Under the pieces are notes generated by a model, which saw only the letters and a list, made by a program, of their open reading frames with translations, was not told where the DNA came from and did not search any database. Shown one piece after another: positions 7,976 to 16,338 of a stretch of DNA of 64,000 nt. How positions within the stretch are numbered: position 1 is the first letter of the stretch; the number at the start of each line of letters is the position of its first letter. This DNA comes from Sphingomonas morindae (GTDB taxonomy: Bacteria; Pseudomonadota; Alphaproteobacteria; Sphingomonadales; Sphingomonadaceae): the NCBI RefSeq assembly GCF_023822065.1, contig NZ_CP084930.1:1628001-1692000 (forward strand), given 5' to 3'. A program made the position numbers and the translations under genes.

Positions 7976-9628
7976 TCAGCGTCGTTCGGCGGCGCTCGCC
8001 GCGCGGGTGGCGCGGAATTCGCTCTGCGCGTTCCAGCCGGGCCAGGCGCGGCTGTTCGCCAGATCCCGGCCGACCGCGTAGAACAGGTTCACATCCTGGG
8101 TGGCGCCGGTGAGATCCCAGGCGGCGGACCAGCTGTCGCACGTCTGGTGATAGCAATGCGCGGTATAGTCCGTCACCCAGGCATCGCCCGCCGCGCGGCC
8201 GCCCTTGACGAGATCGACCCCGCCGCCCGCGCCCATCAGCAGCAGCGTGGGCACGCCGCGCTTGGCGAGCGAGAAATGGTCCGCGCGGTAGAAGAGCCCG
8301 CGCTCGGGCTTGGCATCGGGCGTGACGGTGCGGCCCTGCGCCCGCGCCGCGCGCGCCAGATCCGTATCCAGACTGTCCTGGCCCGCGCCGATCAGCACCA
8401 CGTCGCGCGCCGCCCCGGCGGTCTGGAGAATGTCGATCGTGAGGTTGGCGACCGTCGTCGCGAGCGGGAAGGCCGGGTGGCGCGCATAATATTCGGAGCC
8501 GAGCAGCCCGCGCTCCTCCGCCGTCCAGAAGCCGAAGCCGATCGTCCGCTGCGGCGGCGGCCCCGCCTTGTAGGCGCGGGCCAGCGCGATCAGCGCGGCG
8601 ACGCCGAGCGCGTCGTCATTGGCGCCGGGGCGGATGGTGCGGCCCTGCGCGTCGGGCGCGCCGATGCCATAGGCATCCCAATGGGCGCCGAACAGCAGCG
8701 TCTCGCCCGGCGCGCGCGTGCCCGCGATCTTGGCGAGGACATTGTGGCTTTCGATCCGTTCCGAGCGGACCGGCAGATCGGCGCTGAGCCGCACATCGCC
8801 CAGCGGCACCGGCCGGAAGGCGGCGCTGCGCGCCTGCCGCTTGAGCGCGGCCAGATCCTGCCCCGCCGCCTTGAACAGCGCCGCCGCGGCGGGGCCGCTG
8901 AGCCAGCTCTGGAGCGCCACCGGCTGGGGCTCGTCGCCGCTCACCGGCAGCGCATAGGTGCCGCCCACGCTGTTGCCGGCGACGTTCCAGCCATAGCCGG
9001 CCGGCCCGGTCTCGTGGATGATCAGCGCGCCGATCGCGCCCTGCCGCGCGGCTTCCTCATATTTGTAGGTCCAGCGGCCATAATAGGTCATCGCCTGGCC
9101 GCCGAAGCGGCCAAAGGCATCCTCGCCGCGCACCGCCTCATAATCGGGATCGTTGACCAGGAAGACCGCGACCTTGCCGTGCAGGTCGACGCCCTTGAAA
9201 TCGTCCCAGCCGCGCTCGGGCGCATGCACGCCATAGCCGACGAAGACGAGCGGCGCGTGCGCGAAGGCGATGCGATCGGTGGCGCGGGTGGTGCCCGGCG
9301 CGACGTCGCGCCCGGGCACGAGATCGATCGTGCGGCCGCCCGTTTCCAGCACCAGCCGGCGCGGCGCGCCGGTGATATTGTGGATCATCGGCACGGTCTG
9401 CGTCCAGCCGCCGCCCGGCGCCGCCGGCGTCAGGCCAAGCGCCTTCAGCCGGGCGACGAGATAGGCGATCGTCTTGGCCTCGCCCGGCGTGCCCGGCGCG
9501 CGGCCGCCGAATGCGTCGGAGGCGAGCGTCTTCACCGTCGCCGACAGTTCCGCCGGGGTGACCGGCGCGGGCGCGGCGGCGAGCAGCGCGGGCGCGGCGA
9601 GCAGCGCCGCCACAAGGCGCGCCCTCAC
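7976..9628 (-). CDS. Secreted M28-family zinc metallopeptidase
   Basis: Exported aminopeptidase or carboxypeptidase of the M28 family with two zinc ions. The 550-residue product starts with GTG and has a signal peptide (MRARLVAALLAAPALLAAAPA). An inserted protease-associated-type region lies in the middle, followed by the M28 catalytic core: GAHWDAYG (zinc His and Asp), GANDDALGVA (bridging Asp), TAEERGLLGSEYY (catalytic and zinc Glu pair), NLTIDIL (zinc Asp) and a late AHCYHQTCDSW segment with the final zinc His. The start codon overlaps the stop of the upstream S10 peptidase gene (GTGA), so the two should be co-translated. Substrate specificity cannot be read from the sequence. Confidence 0.9.
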   Translation of the reverse strand: MRARLVAALLAAPALLAAAPAPVTPAELSATVKTLASDAFGGRAPGTPGEAKTIAYLVARLKALGLTPAAPGGGWTQTVPMIHNITGAPRRLVLETGGRTIDLVPGRDVAPGTTRATDRIAFAHAPLVFVGYGVHAPERGWDDFKGVDLHGKVAVFLVNDPDYEAVRGEDAFGRFGGQAMTYYGRWTYKYEEAARQGAIGALIIHETGPAGYGWNVAGNSVGGTYALPVSGDEPQPVALQSWLSGPAAAALFKAAGQDLAALKRQARSAAFRPVPLGDVRLSADLPVRSERIESHNVLAKIAGTRAPGETLLFGAHWDAYGIGAPDAQGRTIRPGANDDALGVAALIALARAYKAGPPPQRTIGFGFWTAEERGLLGSEYYARHPAFPLATTVANLTIDILQTAGAARDVVLIGAGQDSLDTDLARAARAQGRTVTPDAKPERGLFYRADHFSLAKRGVPTLLLMGAGGGVDLVKGGRAAGDAWVTDYTAHCYHQTCDSWSAAWDLTGATQDVNLFYAVGRDLANSRAWPGWNAQSEFRATRAASAAERR

Positions 9629-11154
9629 GCGCCCATCCCATAGGCGGCGAGAATGTCGCGCCGCAGCGCCGATCCGCTGTCCGGCCGCGCATAGAACATG
9701 TGCCCGCCGGGATACATGTGCAGCTTGATCCGCTCGGCCGCGCCGAAGCTCGGCATTTGCTGGATCAGCAGGCGCGAGGCGAAATAGGGGCAGGAGAGAT
9801 CGTCCCAGCCATGGACGATGGTGACCGCCATCTTGGGATCGACCGCGATCGCCTTGCGCAGATCGGTGACGGGGCTGTCCTTCTCGTCGCGGTCCCAGGC
9901 CTCGTTGACCTCGGTGGAGAGCGCATTGTAGCGCGCATCGACCGACCAGCCGACCGTGTTGGTGACGAAATCGACCATGCCCGAGGTGGTGGGGGCGATC
10001 AGCGTATCCAGCAGCGGATCATTGTAGCGCGCCTCGCTGCTCGCCGGGAAGGGATCGAAGGCGGTGACGTTCGAATCGTAGATCGAGCCCACCAGCCCCT
10101 GATCGCGCCGGATCTCGCGCAGATAGGTGGAGATGTCGATCCGCCCGTCGAGCCGGCGGACGAGCGCGGGATCGAGCCCGGTCAGCGAGGCCACGCGCGC
10201 CGAGAGCCGGTCGGTCGCGGCCTTGTCGCGACGGCCGGCGAGATAGTCGGTGACGAATTCGGTGCGGTCGTACCGCTCGACATCGGCCATCATCGCCTCG
10301 GTCAGCGTCTTGCCCTCGCGCTCGAAATGACCCGCCGCCATCGACGGCAGGCTGAGCATCCAAGGCAGCGGCGAGAGCGCGTCGCGATCGCCGAGCGCAG
10401 GCGGATCGAGATAGGGCGAGACCATGGTGATGCCCGACAGGCCGACGCCCATCTTGCTCTGGAGATAATAAGCGAGCCGCGGCACGCGATAGCCGCCATA
10501 GCTTTCGCCGACGAGATATTTGCGGCTGGTCAGCCGCTTGTTGGTGACGAGCCAGTCATAGACGACGCGGCTGAGATAATGGATGTCCTCGTCCGCCTTG
10601 TAGAAGGCCTTCTTGGTGTCCTCGGGCTTGAGGCGGCTGCGCGAAAAGCCCGTGCCGATCGGATCGATGAAGACCAGATCCGTGAAATCGAGCCAGCTGT
10701 TCGCATTGTCGCGCAGGATCGGGCGATCGCTGGGGGCGTCGCCGGCCTTGCCGAAGGGCACCACCTTGGGGCCGATCGCGCCGAGATTGAGATAGACGGA
10801 CGCCGCGCCGGGGCCGCCGTTGAAGGCGAAGGTGACGGGCCGGTCGGCGCCGCGGCCGGGCACGGTATAGGCGGTGAACACCACCTCGCCGGTGAGCTTG
10901 CCGCTCTCGTCATGCACGGGGATGGTGCCGACCGTGGCGACATAGTCGATCCGCTTGCCGGCGATCACCGCCGACTGGCGGACCGATTTGTCCGCCGGGA
11001 AGGGTGGCAGCGCGAGATCGGGCTTGGGCGCCTCGCCCGTCGCCGCCGCGCTCTGGGCTTCGGCGGCCTTGGCGTCGGTCTTTTTTTCGGCGAGCACCGG
11101 CGTCGCGAGCAATGCGAACATCGCCGTGGGCGCAAGCCATTCTTTCCACTGCAT
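9625..11154 (-). CDS. Secreted S10-family serine carboxypeptidase-like peptidase
   Basis: Alpha/beta hydrolase of peptidase family S10, which removes C-terminal residues from peptides. The 509-residue product begins MQWKEWLAPTAMFALLATPVLAE, which includes a signal peptide (quoted as MQWKEWLAPT then AMFALLATPVLAE), and continues with a Lys/Ala/Glu-rich linker. Family motifs: FNGGPGAASVYLNLG (oxyanion loop), VGESYGGYR with nucleophile Ser218, GWDDLSCPY with the catalytic Asp, and YPGGHMFY with the catalytic His. I chose this ATG because the signal peptide begins here and a GGGGG run lies about 10 bases upstream; a longer frame exists to 11193. Forms an operon with the M28 gene. Confidence 0.9.
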   Translation of the reverse strand: MQWKEWLAPTAMFALLATPVLAEKKTDAKAAEAQSAAATGEAPKPDLALPPFPADKSVRQSAVIAGKRIDYVATVGTIPVHDESGKLTGEVVFTAYTVPGRGADRPVTFAFNGGPGAASVYLNLGAIGPKVVPFGKAGDAPSDRPILRDNANSWLDFTDLVFIDPIGTGFSRSRLKPEDTKKAFYKADEDIHYLSRVVYDWLVTNKRLTSRKYLVGESYGGYRVPRLAYYLQSKMGVGLSGITMVSPYLDPPALGDRDALSPLPWMLSLPSMAAGHFEREGKTLTEAMMADVERYDRTEFVTDYLAGRRDKAATDRLSARVASLTGLDPALVRRLDGRIDISTYLREIRRDQGLVGSIYDSNVTAFDPFPASSEARYNDPLLDTLIAPTTSGMVDFVTNTVGWSVDARYNALSTEVNEAWDRDEKDSPVTDLRKAIAVDPKMAVTIVHGWDDLSCPYFASRLLIQQMPSFGAAERIKLHMYPGGHMFYARPDSGSALRRDILAAYGMGA

Positions 11155-11305
11155 TCTGTCATGCCCCCTTGTCTCGGCACGGCCCCCCGGCACGCCATCT
11201 AGACCATGGCCTCCGCGTCACGGCAAGCCTGCGCCCTCCTGCGGCGCGAGGAACAAAGCGCCGCCTCCTGCGTCCGGACCGCCGAGCAGGTGCAAGGGGG
11301 TGGGA

Positions 11306-12556
11306 ATGGCCGACGGGTCCGACGAGCGATCCTCAAGGGACGATGAGGATCGCCGGGCACGGCGGACCGAAGGCGGCGATGCCGGCAAGGACAAGAAGCC
11401 CAAGTCCGACGACCGCGACGATGGCGATCGGGACGCGGACAAGGACGGCGACGACGACCAGGACGGCGACGGCGACCAGGACGGCGATCAGGACAAGGAC
11501 GGCGAGGACGAGGGCGAGCGCAAGCCGCCGCCTTATAAGCGCCCGATCTTCTGGGTCGTGGTCGGCGTCATCGCGGCGGTGCTGCTGATCGGCGGGCTGC
11601 TCTACTGGCTGCACAGCCGCCAATATGAATCGACCGACGACGCCTTTGTCGATGCGCATATCGTGCGCCTGTCGGCGCAGGTGCAGGGCAAGCTCACCCA
11701 TGTCGCGGCGGCGGACAATCGCCATGTGCCGGCGGGCGCGCTGCTCGCCACGATCGAGCCGCAGGGGCCGCAGGCGAGCCTCGCCCAGGCGCGCGCCCAG
11801 GCCGCCCAGGCCGAGGCCCAGATCCAGCAGGCCGAGGCGCAGATCGTCGCCGCGCGCGCGCAGCGCGACCAGGCCGCCGCCCAGGCGCGCGCGCCCGAAG
11901 CGCAGGCGGTGAAGGCGGCGCAGGATCTCCAGCGCTATCTGGCCCTGCAGCGGCTGGATCCGCAGGCGGTGGCGGGCACGCAGATCGATCAGGCCCGCGA
12001 ACAGGCGCGCAGCGCCGCCGCCCAGGCCGCCGCCGCGCGCCGGCAGATCGACAATGCCGACGCGCAGATCCTCGTCGCCCGGCGCCAGGCCAAGGCCGCC
12101 CGCGCCGAGCGCGCCGCCGCCGGCGCGCAGGTGGCGCAGGCGCAGGTGACCTTCGGCTATCTCGCGATCCGCGCGCCGGTGGCGGGGCAGGTCGTCAACC
12201 GCAACGTCAATGTCGGCTCCTATGTGTCGGCGGGCACGCAGCTGCTCGCGATCGTGCCCGACGAGCTTTACGTCACCGCCAATTTCAAGGAGACGCAGCT
12301 CGCGCATATGCGCCGGGGCCAGCCCGTGCGGATCCGCGTCGATGCCTATCCGGACGTGGATTTCGAGGGCCATGTCGATTCGATCCAGCGCGGCGCCGGC
12401 CAGGCCTTCGGCCTGCTGCCACCGCAGAACGCGACCGGCAATTATGTGAAGGTCGTGCAGCGCGTGCCCGTGCGCATCCTGTTCGATCATCCCGATCCGC
12501 ATCGCTACGCGATCGGGCCGGGCATGTCGGTGGTGCCCACCGTCAAGGTGCGCTGA
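11306..12556 (+). CDS. HlyD/EmrA-type membrane fusion protein with aspartate-rich N-terminus
   Basis: Periplasmic adaptor that links an inner membrane transporter to an outer membrane channel. The 416-residue protein has a cytoplasmic tail of about 78 residues rich in Asp, Gly, Lys and Gln, one membrane helix at about 81-101 (IFWVVVGVIAAVLLIGGLLY), then the biotinyl-lipoyl half motif at ESTDDAFVDAHIV, a long Ala/Gln-rich coiled coil (about 150-280) and the second lipoyl half with IRAPVAGQVVNRNVNVGSYV. The start ATG is preceded by AAGGGGG. The next gene starts one base after its stop, so it is the first gene of an exporter operon. The acidic tail is not typical of EmrA. Confidence 0.92.
   Translation: MADGSDERSSRDDEDRRARRTEGGDAGKDKKPKSDDRDDGDRDADKDGDDDQDGDGDQDGDQDKDGEDEGERKPPPYKRPIFWVVVGVIAAVLLIGGLLYWLHSRQYESTDDAFVDAHIVRLSAQVQGKLTHVAAADNRHVPAGALLATIEPQGPQASLAQARAQAAQAEAQIQQAEAQIVAARAQRDQAAAQARAPEAQAVKAAQDLQRYLALQRLDPQAVAGTQIDQAREQARSAAAQAAAARRQIDNADAQILVARRQAKAARAERAAAGAQVAQAQVTFGYLAIRAPVAGQVVNRNVNVGSYVSAGTQLLAIVPDELYVTANFKETQLAHMRRGQPVRIRVDAYPDVDFEGHVDSIQRGAGQAFGLLPPQNATGNYVKVVQRVPVRILFDHPDPHRYAIGPGMSVVPTVKVR
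11408..11516 (+). repeat. Imperfect GAC/GGC repeat encoding the EmrA-like Asp-rich tail
   Basis: Short units of the type GACCAGGACGGCGAC recur here and encode repeats such as DQDGDGDQDGDQDKDGEDEG at residues 51-70 of the adaptor. The spacing Asp-x-Asp-x-Asp-Gly recalls calcium-binding loops. The repetition makes copy number changes by slippage plausible. Confidence 0.6.
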
Positions 12557-12557
12557 C

Positions 12558-14132
12558 ATGGCGGGGGCCGGCGGCTGGACGCCCGCGCGCTCGGCGGCCG
12601 GACGCCATAATCCCTGGCTGATCATCATCGTGATCAGCCTCGCCACCTTCATGGAGGTGCTCGATACCTCGATCGCCAATGTCGCGCTGACCCATATCGC
12701 CGGATCGCTGGCGGTATCGGAAGACGAGGCGACCTGGGTGCTGACCAGCTACCTCGTCGCCAATGCGGTGGTGGTGCCGATCTCGGGCTGGCTTTCGGAG
12801 GTTGTGGGGCGCAAGCGCTTCTACATGATCTCGGTGGCGCTGTTCACTGGCGCCTCGGTGCTGTGCGGCTTCGCGCCCTCGCTCGGCTTTCTGGTGGTGG
12901 CGCGCATCCTCCAGGGCATTGGCGGCGGCGGGCTGGCGCCCTCCGAACAATCGATCATCGCCGATACCTTCCCGCCCGCGAAGCGCGGCCTCGCCTTCGC
13001 CGCCTATGGCGTGGTGGTGATCGTGGCGCCGACGCTGGGGCCGACCCTGGGCGGATGGATCACCGACAATCTCAGCTGGCACTGGATCTTCCTCATCAAC
13101 GGGCCGGTCGGCGTGCTGTCGCTGATGCTGGTGCAGGTGTTCGTCGCCGAACCCAAGGCGCTGCAGGAGGATCGCCGCCGCAAGCTGGCGGGCGGGCTGC
13201 GCGTCGACGTGATCGGCTTCGCGCTGGTGGCGCTCGGCCTGGGCTGTCTCGAAGTGACGCTTGATCGCGGCCAGCGCGAGGATTGGTTCTCCTCGCCGCT
13301 GATCCTGGGCATGGCCGTCACCTCGGCGGTGTCGCTCATCCTGCTGGTCACCTGGGAGCTGCTGCACGACGAGCCGATCGTGAACATCCGCCTCTTCGGC
13401 AACCGCAATTTCGCGTTGAGCACGTTCATGATGCTGATGGTGGGGGCGATCATCTTCTCCTCCACCCAGATCATCCCGCAGATGCTGCAATCGGTGTTCG
13501 GCTACACCGCCACGCTGGCCGGCCTGGCGCTCACCACGGGCGGCTTCGGGGCGCTGGCGGTGATGCCGCTGGTCGGCGTGCTGACGGGCAAGGTGCAGAC
13601 GCGATGGCTGCTCGCTGCGGGCTTCTCGATCCAGGCGCTCGCCATGTGGCACCTCAGCACGTTCAGCAACGAGGTCGCCTTCCACCAGCTCGGGCTGGCG
13701 CGGCTGATCCAGGCGATCGGCCTGCCGCTGCTCTTCATCCCCATCACCAACCAGGCCTATGCCGATCTCAAGCCTAACGAGACGGGCGACGCCTCGGCGC
13801 TGCTCAACGTGGCGCGCAATATCGGCGGCTCGATCGGCATCTCGGCGGCGCAGGCGATCGTGCTCCAGCGCCAGCAATTCCACCAGAGCCGGCTGGTGGA
13901 GGGGCTCAACCCGCTCAATCCCGAATATACGTTGGGGCTGGGCCAGATCGGCCAGATGCTCGGCGGCGCCGCGCAGGCGGCCAATAGCGAACTCGGCGTG
14001 CTCTATCAGCAGGTGCAACAGCAGGCGGCGATGCTCTCCTATATCGATGTCTTCCGCACGCTCGCGATCTGCGTGCTCTGCGTCATTCCGCTGACGCTGG
14101 CGCTCAAGCCGGCTTCGGGAGGCGGGCATTGA
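12558..14132 (+). CDS. DHA2-family MFS drug exporter, EmrB-like
   Basis: Proton-driven 14-helix inner membrane exporter of the major facilitator superfamily, partner of the HlyD-type adaptor encoded one base upstream. The 524-residue protein shows the family signature TFMEVLDTSIANVALTHIAG in TM1, the loop 2-3 motif GWLSEVVGRKRFY, the motif C-like GPTLGGWITDNLSWHWIF in TM5 and the intact WHWIFLINGPVG that follows (quoted as separate overlapping pieces). Its last codon overlaps the TTG start of the NodT gene. With its neighbours it makes a complete EmrAB-TolC-like system, probably for hydrophobic drugs or metabolites. Confidence 0.94.
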   Translation: MAGAGGWTPARSAAGRHNPWLIIIVISLATFMEVLDTSIANVALTHIAGSLAVSEDEATWVLTSYLVANAVVVPISGWLSEVVGRKRFYMISVALFTGASVLCGFAPSLGFLVVARILQGIGGGGLAPSEQSIIADTFPPAKRGLAFAAYGVVVIVAPTLGPTLGGWITDNLSWHWIFLINGPVGVLSLMLVQVFVAEPKALQEDRRRKLAGGLRVDVIGFALVALGLGCLEVTLDRGQREDWFSSPLILGMAVTSAVSLILLVTWELLHDEPIVNIRLFGNRNFALSTFMMLMVGAIIFSSTQIIPQMLQSVFGYTATLAGLALTTGGFGALAVMPLVGVLTGKVQTRWLLAAGFSIQALAMWHLSTFSNEVAFHQLGLARLIQAIGLPLLFIPITNQAYADLKPNETGDASALLNVARNIGGSIGISAAQAIVLQRQQFHQSRLVEGLNPLNPEYTLGLGQIGQMLGGAAQAANSELGVLYQQVQQQAAMLSYIDVFRTLAICVLCVIPLTLALKPASGGGH

Positions 14133-15667
14133 GCCGGCGCCTCGCCCCGCTGGCGGCGCTGCTCGCGCTCGCGGGCTGCACCGTCGGGCCCAATTATCGC
14201 GCGCCTGAGCCGGCGCTGCCCCAAGCCTTCGCCGCCCAGCCTGGCCCGGTCGCGGCCAGTCCGGTGGATCTCACCCGCTGGTGGGAGGCGTTCCGCGATC
14301 CCCAGCTGACCCAGCTGATCGCGATCGGCATGGCCGAGGCGCCCGATCTCCAGACCGCCGCCAGCCGCGTGCGCCAGGCGCGCTTCCAGCTGGTCCAGGC
14401 GCGCGCGGCCGGGCTGCCGCAGATCAACGGCAGCGTGGGCGGCCAATATCTGCGCTTCGACCGGATCGGCCAGTCGGGCGATGTCGAGGGGCTGGTCAAC
14501 CGGCTGCGCGGCCAGACCCAGGGCGCGGGCGGCGCGGGCGACGGGGGCGGCGCGGCGAGCGCGGTGGACGTCAGTTCGCTGCCCAATGATATCAAGCTCG
14601 TCTCGGCCGGCTTTGACGCCAGCTGGGCGGTGGACCTGTTCGGCGGCGTGCGGCGCCAGACCGAGGCGGCGCGGGATCAGGTGCAGGCGGCGGAATGGGA
14701 TGCGCGCGATGCCCGCATCCTGCTCGCCGGCGAGATCGCCAGCGACTATCTCCAGATGCGTGGCTTCCAGCAGCAGGCGGCGATCGCCGGCGAGGAGGCG
14801 GATCGCCAGGCGCGCGCGCTCGGCCTGCTCGAACATACCGCGCAGGTGGGGCTGGTGCCGCAGGGCAATGCGACCCGCCAGCGCACCCAGCTCGCCACCG
14901 CGCGCGCGCAGGTGGCGCCGCTCCAGGCGCAGGCCCAGGCGCAGATCCACGCCATCGCCGTGCTGATCGGCCGCACCCCCGAAAGCCTGACCGGCGTGCT
15001 CTCGCCGGTGCGCGCGCTTCCCGACGCGCCGCCCGCCATTCCGCCGGGGCTGCCGGTGGATCTGATCCGCCGCCGCCCCGATGTGCGCGCGGCCGAGCGC
15101 CGGCTGGCCGCCGCCACCGCGCAGATCGGCGTGCAGGTGGCGCAGCTCTATCCGCAGATCTCGCTCACCGCCATGCCGCAGCTGGCGGCGACCTGGCTGG
15201 GCGGCTTCTTCATCGGTAAGGCGCTGCAACTGACCGCGCAGGGCGCGGCCTCCTTCCCGATCCTCGATTTCGGCCGCCGCCGCGCGGGCGTGGACATCGC
15301 CCGCGAGCAGCGCGAACAGGCCTATGTCCAGTGGCGTCAGACGGTGCTCCAGGCGCTGCGCGACGTCGAGGATGCGCTGGTCCGCTACGATGCCGAGCGG
15401 CAGAGCAATGACGAGCTGCGCGGCGGTGTCGCCTCGGCGCAGCGCGCGCTCGGCACCGTCACCGCGCAATATCAGGTAGGGCTGAGCGACTATCAGCCCG
15501 TGCTCGACGCGCAGCAGCAGCTTCTCCAGATCCGCAACAGCCTGACACAGAGCGATACGCGCATCCGCACCGATCTCGCCTCGCTCTATCTCGCGCTGGG
15601 CGGCGGCTGGCGCGAGGATGATCCGGCGCCGATCCGCCCGACGATCGAGGACCAGCCGCGGAAATGA
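14129..15667 (+). CDS. NodT-type outer membrane efflux lipoprotein (second copy)
   Basis: Outer membrane channel for the EmrAB-like exporter. The 512-residue product starts with TTG overlapping the transporter stop (TTGA); GGGAGG lies just upstream. The lipoprotein signal ends LAALLALAGC with acylated Cys17. Two efflux-protein repeats follow, with VGPNYRAPEPALP near the N-terminus and LIRRRPDVRAAERRLAAAT and ALGGGW further on. A Gly/Ala-rich insertion (about residues 130-150) separates strands of the first repeat. The gene diverged from the first NodT gene at 2449-3879; the two are not close repeats. Its stop overlaps the following DUF1810 start. Confidence 0.93.
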   Translation: MSRRLAPLAALLALAGCTVGPNYRAPEPALPQAFAAQPGPVAASPVDLTRWWEAFRDPQLTQLIAIGMAEAPDLQTAASRVRQARFQLVQARAAGLPQINGSVGGQYLRFDRIGQSGDVEGLVNRLRGQTQGAGGAGDGGGAASAVDVSSLPNDIKLVSAGFDASWAVDLFGGVRRQTEAARDQVQAAEWDARDARILLAGEIASDYLQMRGFQQQAAIAGEEADRQARALGLLEHTAQVGLVPQGNATRQRTQLATARAQVAPLQAQAQAQIHAIAVLIGRTPESLTGVLSPVRALPDAPPAIPPGLPVDLIRRRPDVRAAERRLAAATAQIGVQVAQLYPQISLTAMPQLAATWLGGFFIGKALQLTAQGAASFPILDFGRRRAGVDIAREQREQAYVQWRQTVLQALRDVEDALVRYDAERQSNDELRGGVASAQRALGTVTAQYQVGLSDYQPVLDAQQQLLQIRNSLTQSDTRIRTDLASLYLALGGGWREDDPAPIRPTIEDQPRK

Positions 15668-16068
15668 GCCTCGATCGCTTCCACGCGGCGCAGGCCGGCA
15701 GCCATGCGCGGGCGCTGGAGGAACTCCGCGCCGGCCGCAAGACCAGCCACTGGATGTGGTACATCTTCCCGCAGATCGCCGGGCTGGGGCAGAGCGACAT
15801 GGCGCGTCGCTACGCCATCGCCGATCTCGCCGAGGCGCGGGCCTATCTGGCGGATCCGGTGCTGGGTGCCCGGCTGCACGCCTGTCTCGCCGCGCTGGCG
15901 TCGCTGCCGGTGGCGGATGCGGAGGCGGTGTTCGGCGGCATCGACGCGATCAAGCTGCGCTCGTCGCTGACGCTGTTCGAGGCGGCGGGCGGCGGCGCCG
16001 AATTCACCGCCGCGCTGGAGCGCTGGTTCGGCGGCGCCCGCGATCAGGCGACGCTGGACCGGATCTAG
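15664..16068 (+). CDS. DUF1810 family protein
   Basis: Small soluble protein of 134 residues matching the DUF1810 family, whose function is not established. It shows the usual N-terminal LDRFHAAQ, the conserved SHWMWYIFPQIAGLG segment (about residues 29-43), YAIADLAEARAYL and a C-terminal FEAAGGGAEFTAALERWFGG helix. The ATG overlaps the stop of the NodT lipoprotein gene (ATGA), so it is translated with the emrAB-like exporter operon; whether it is functionally linked to export is unknown. The stop codon directly abuts the stop of the convergent small gene. Confidence 0.85.
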   Translation: MSLDRFHAAQAGSHARALEELRAGRKTSHWMWYIFPQIAGLGQSDMARRYAIADLAEARAYLADPVLGARLHACLAALASLPVADAEAVFGGIDAIKLRSSLTLFEAAGGGAEFTAALERWFGGARDQATLDRI

Positions 16069-16248
16069 TCAGCCGCGTCCGTCGATCACGCGGGCGACGC
16101 GCTCGAGCCGGCGGACATCGCCGATATTGCGGAGCTCGGCGCGCAGCAATTGCGCCTCGCCGCGGTCGAGCCGGCCGGCGCGCCAATCGGCCAGGAAACA
16201 GTCGATCGCGAAATCGCGGGCGGCCGGGTCTGCGGGAACCATCATCAT
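16069..16248 (-). CDS. Small hypothetical protein, 59 residues
   Basis: No family recognised. The product begins with three methionines (MMMVPADPAARDF) and is a short helical, charged, soluble protein with no signal or membrane segment. I chose the first ATG of the triplet because GAGGTGA (16254-16260) is five bases upstream; a longer frame reaches 16275. The stop codon abuts the DUF1810 stop base to base. It lies downstream of, and on the same strand as, the S9 peptidase gene. Confidence 0.55.
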   Translation of the reverse strand: MMMVPADPAARDFAIDCFLADWRAGRLDRGEAQLLRAELRNIGDVRRLERVARVIDGRG

Positions 16249-16338
16249 CGCTTTCACCTCGCTGCCCTGCACCATAGGCCCCGCGGCTTAACGAAGAATG
16301 ATGGCTCCGTTCATCTCGCTGTCAACCGATCGTCGCGT

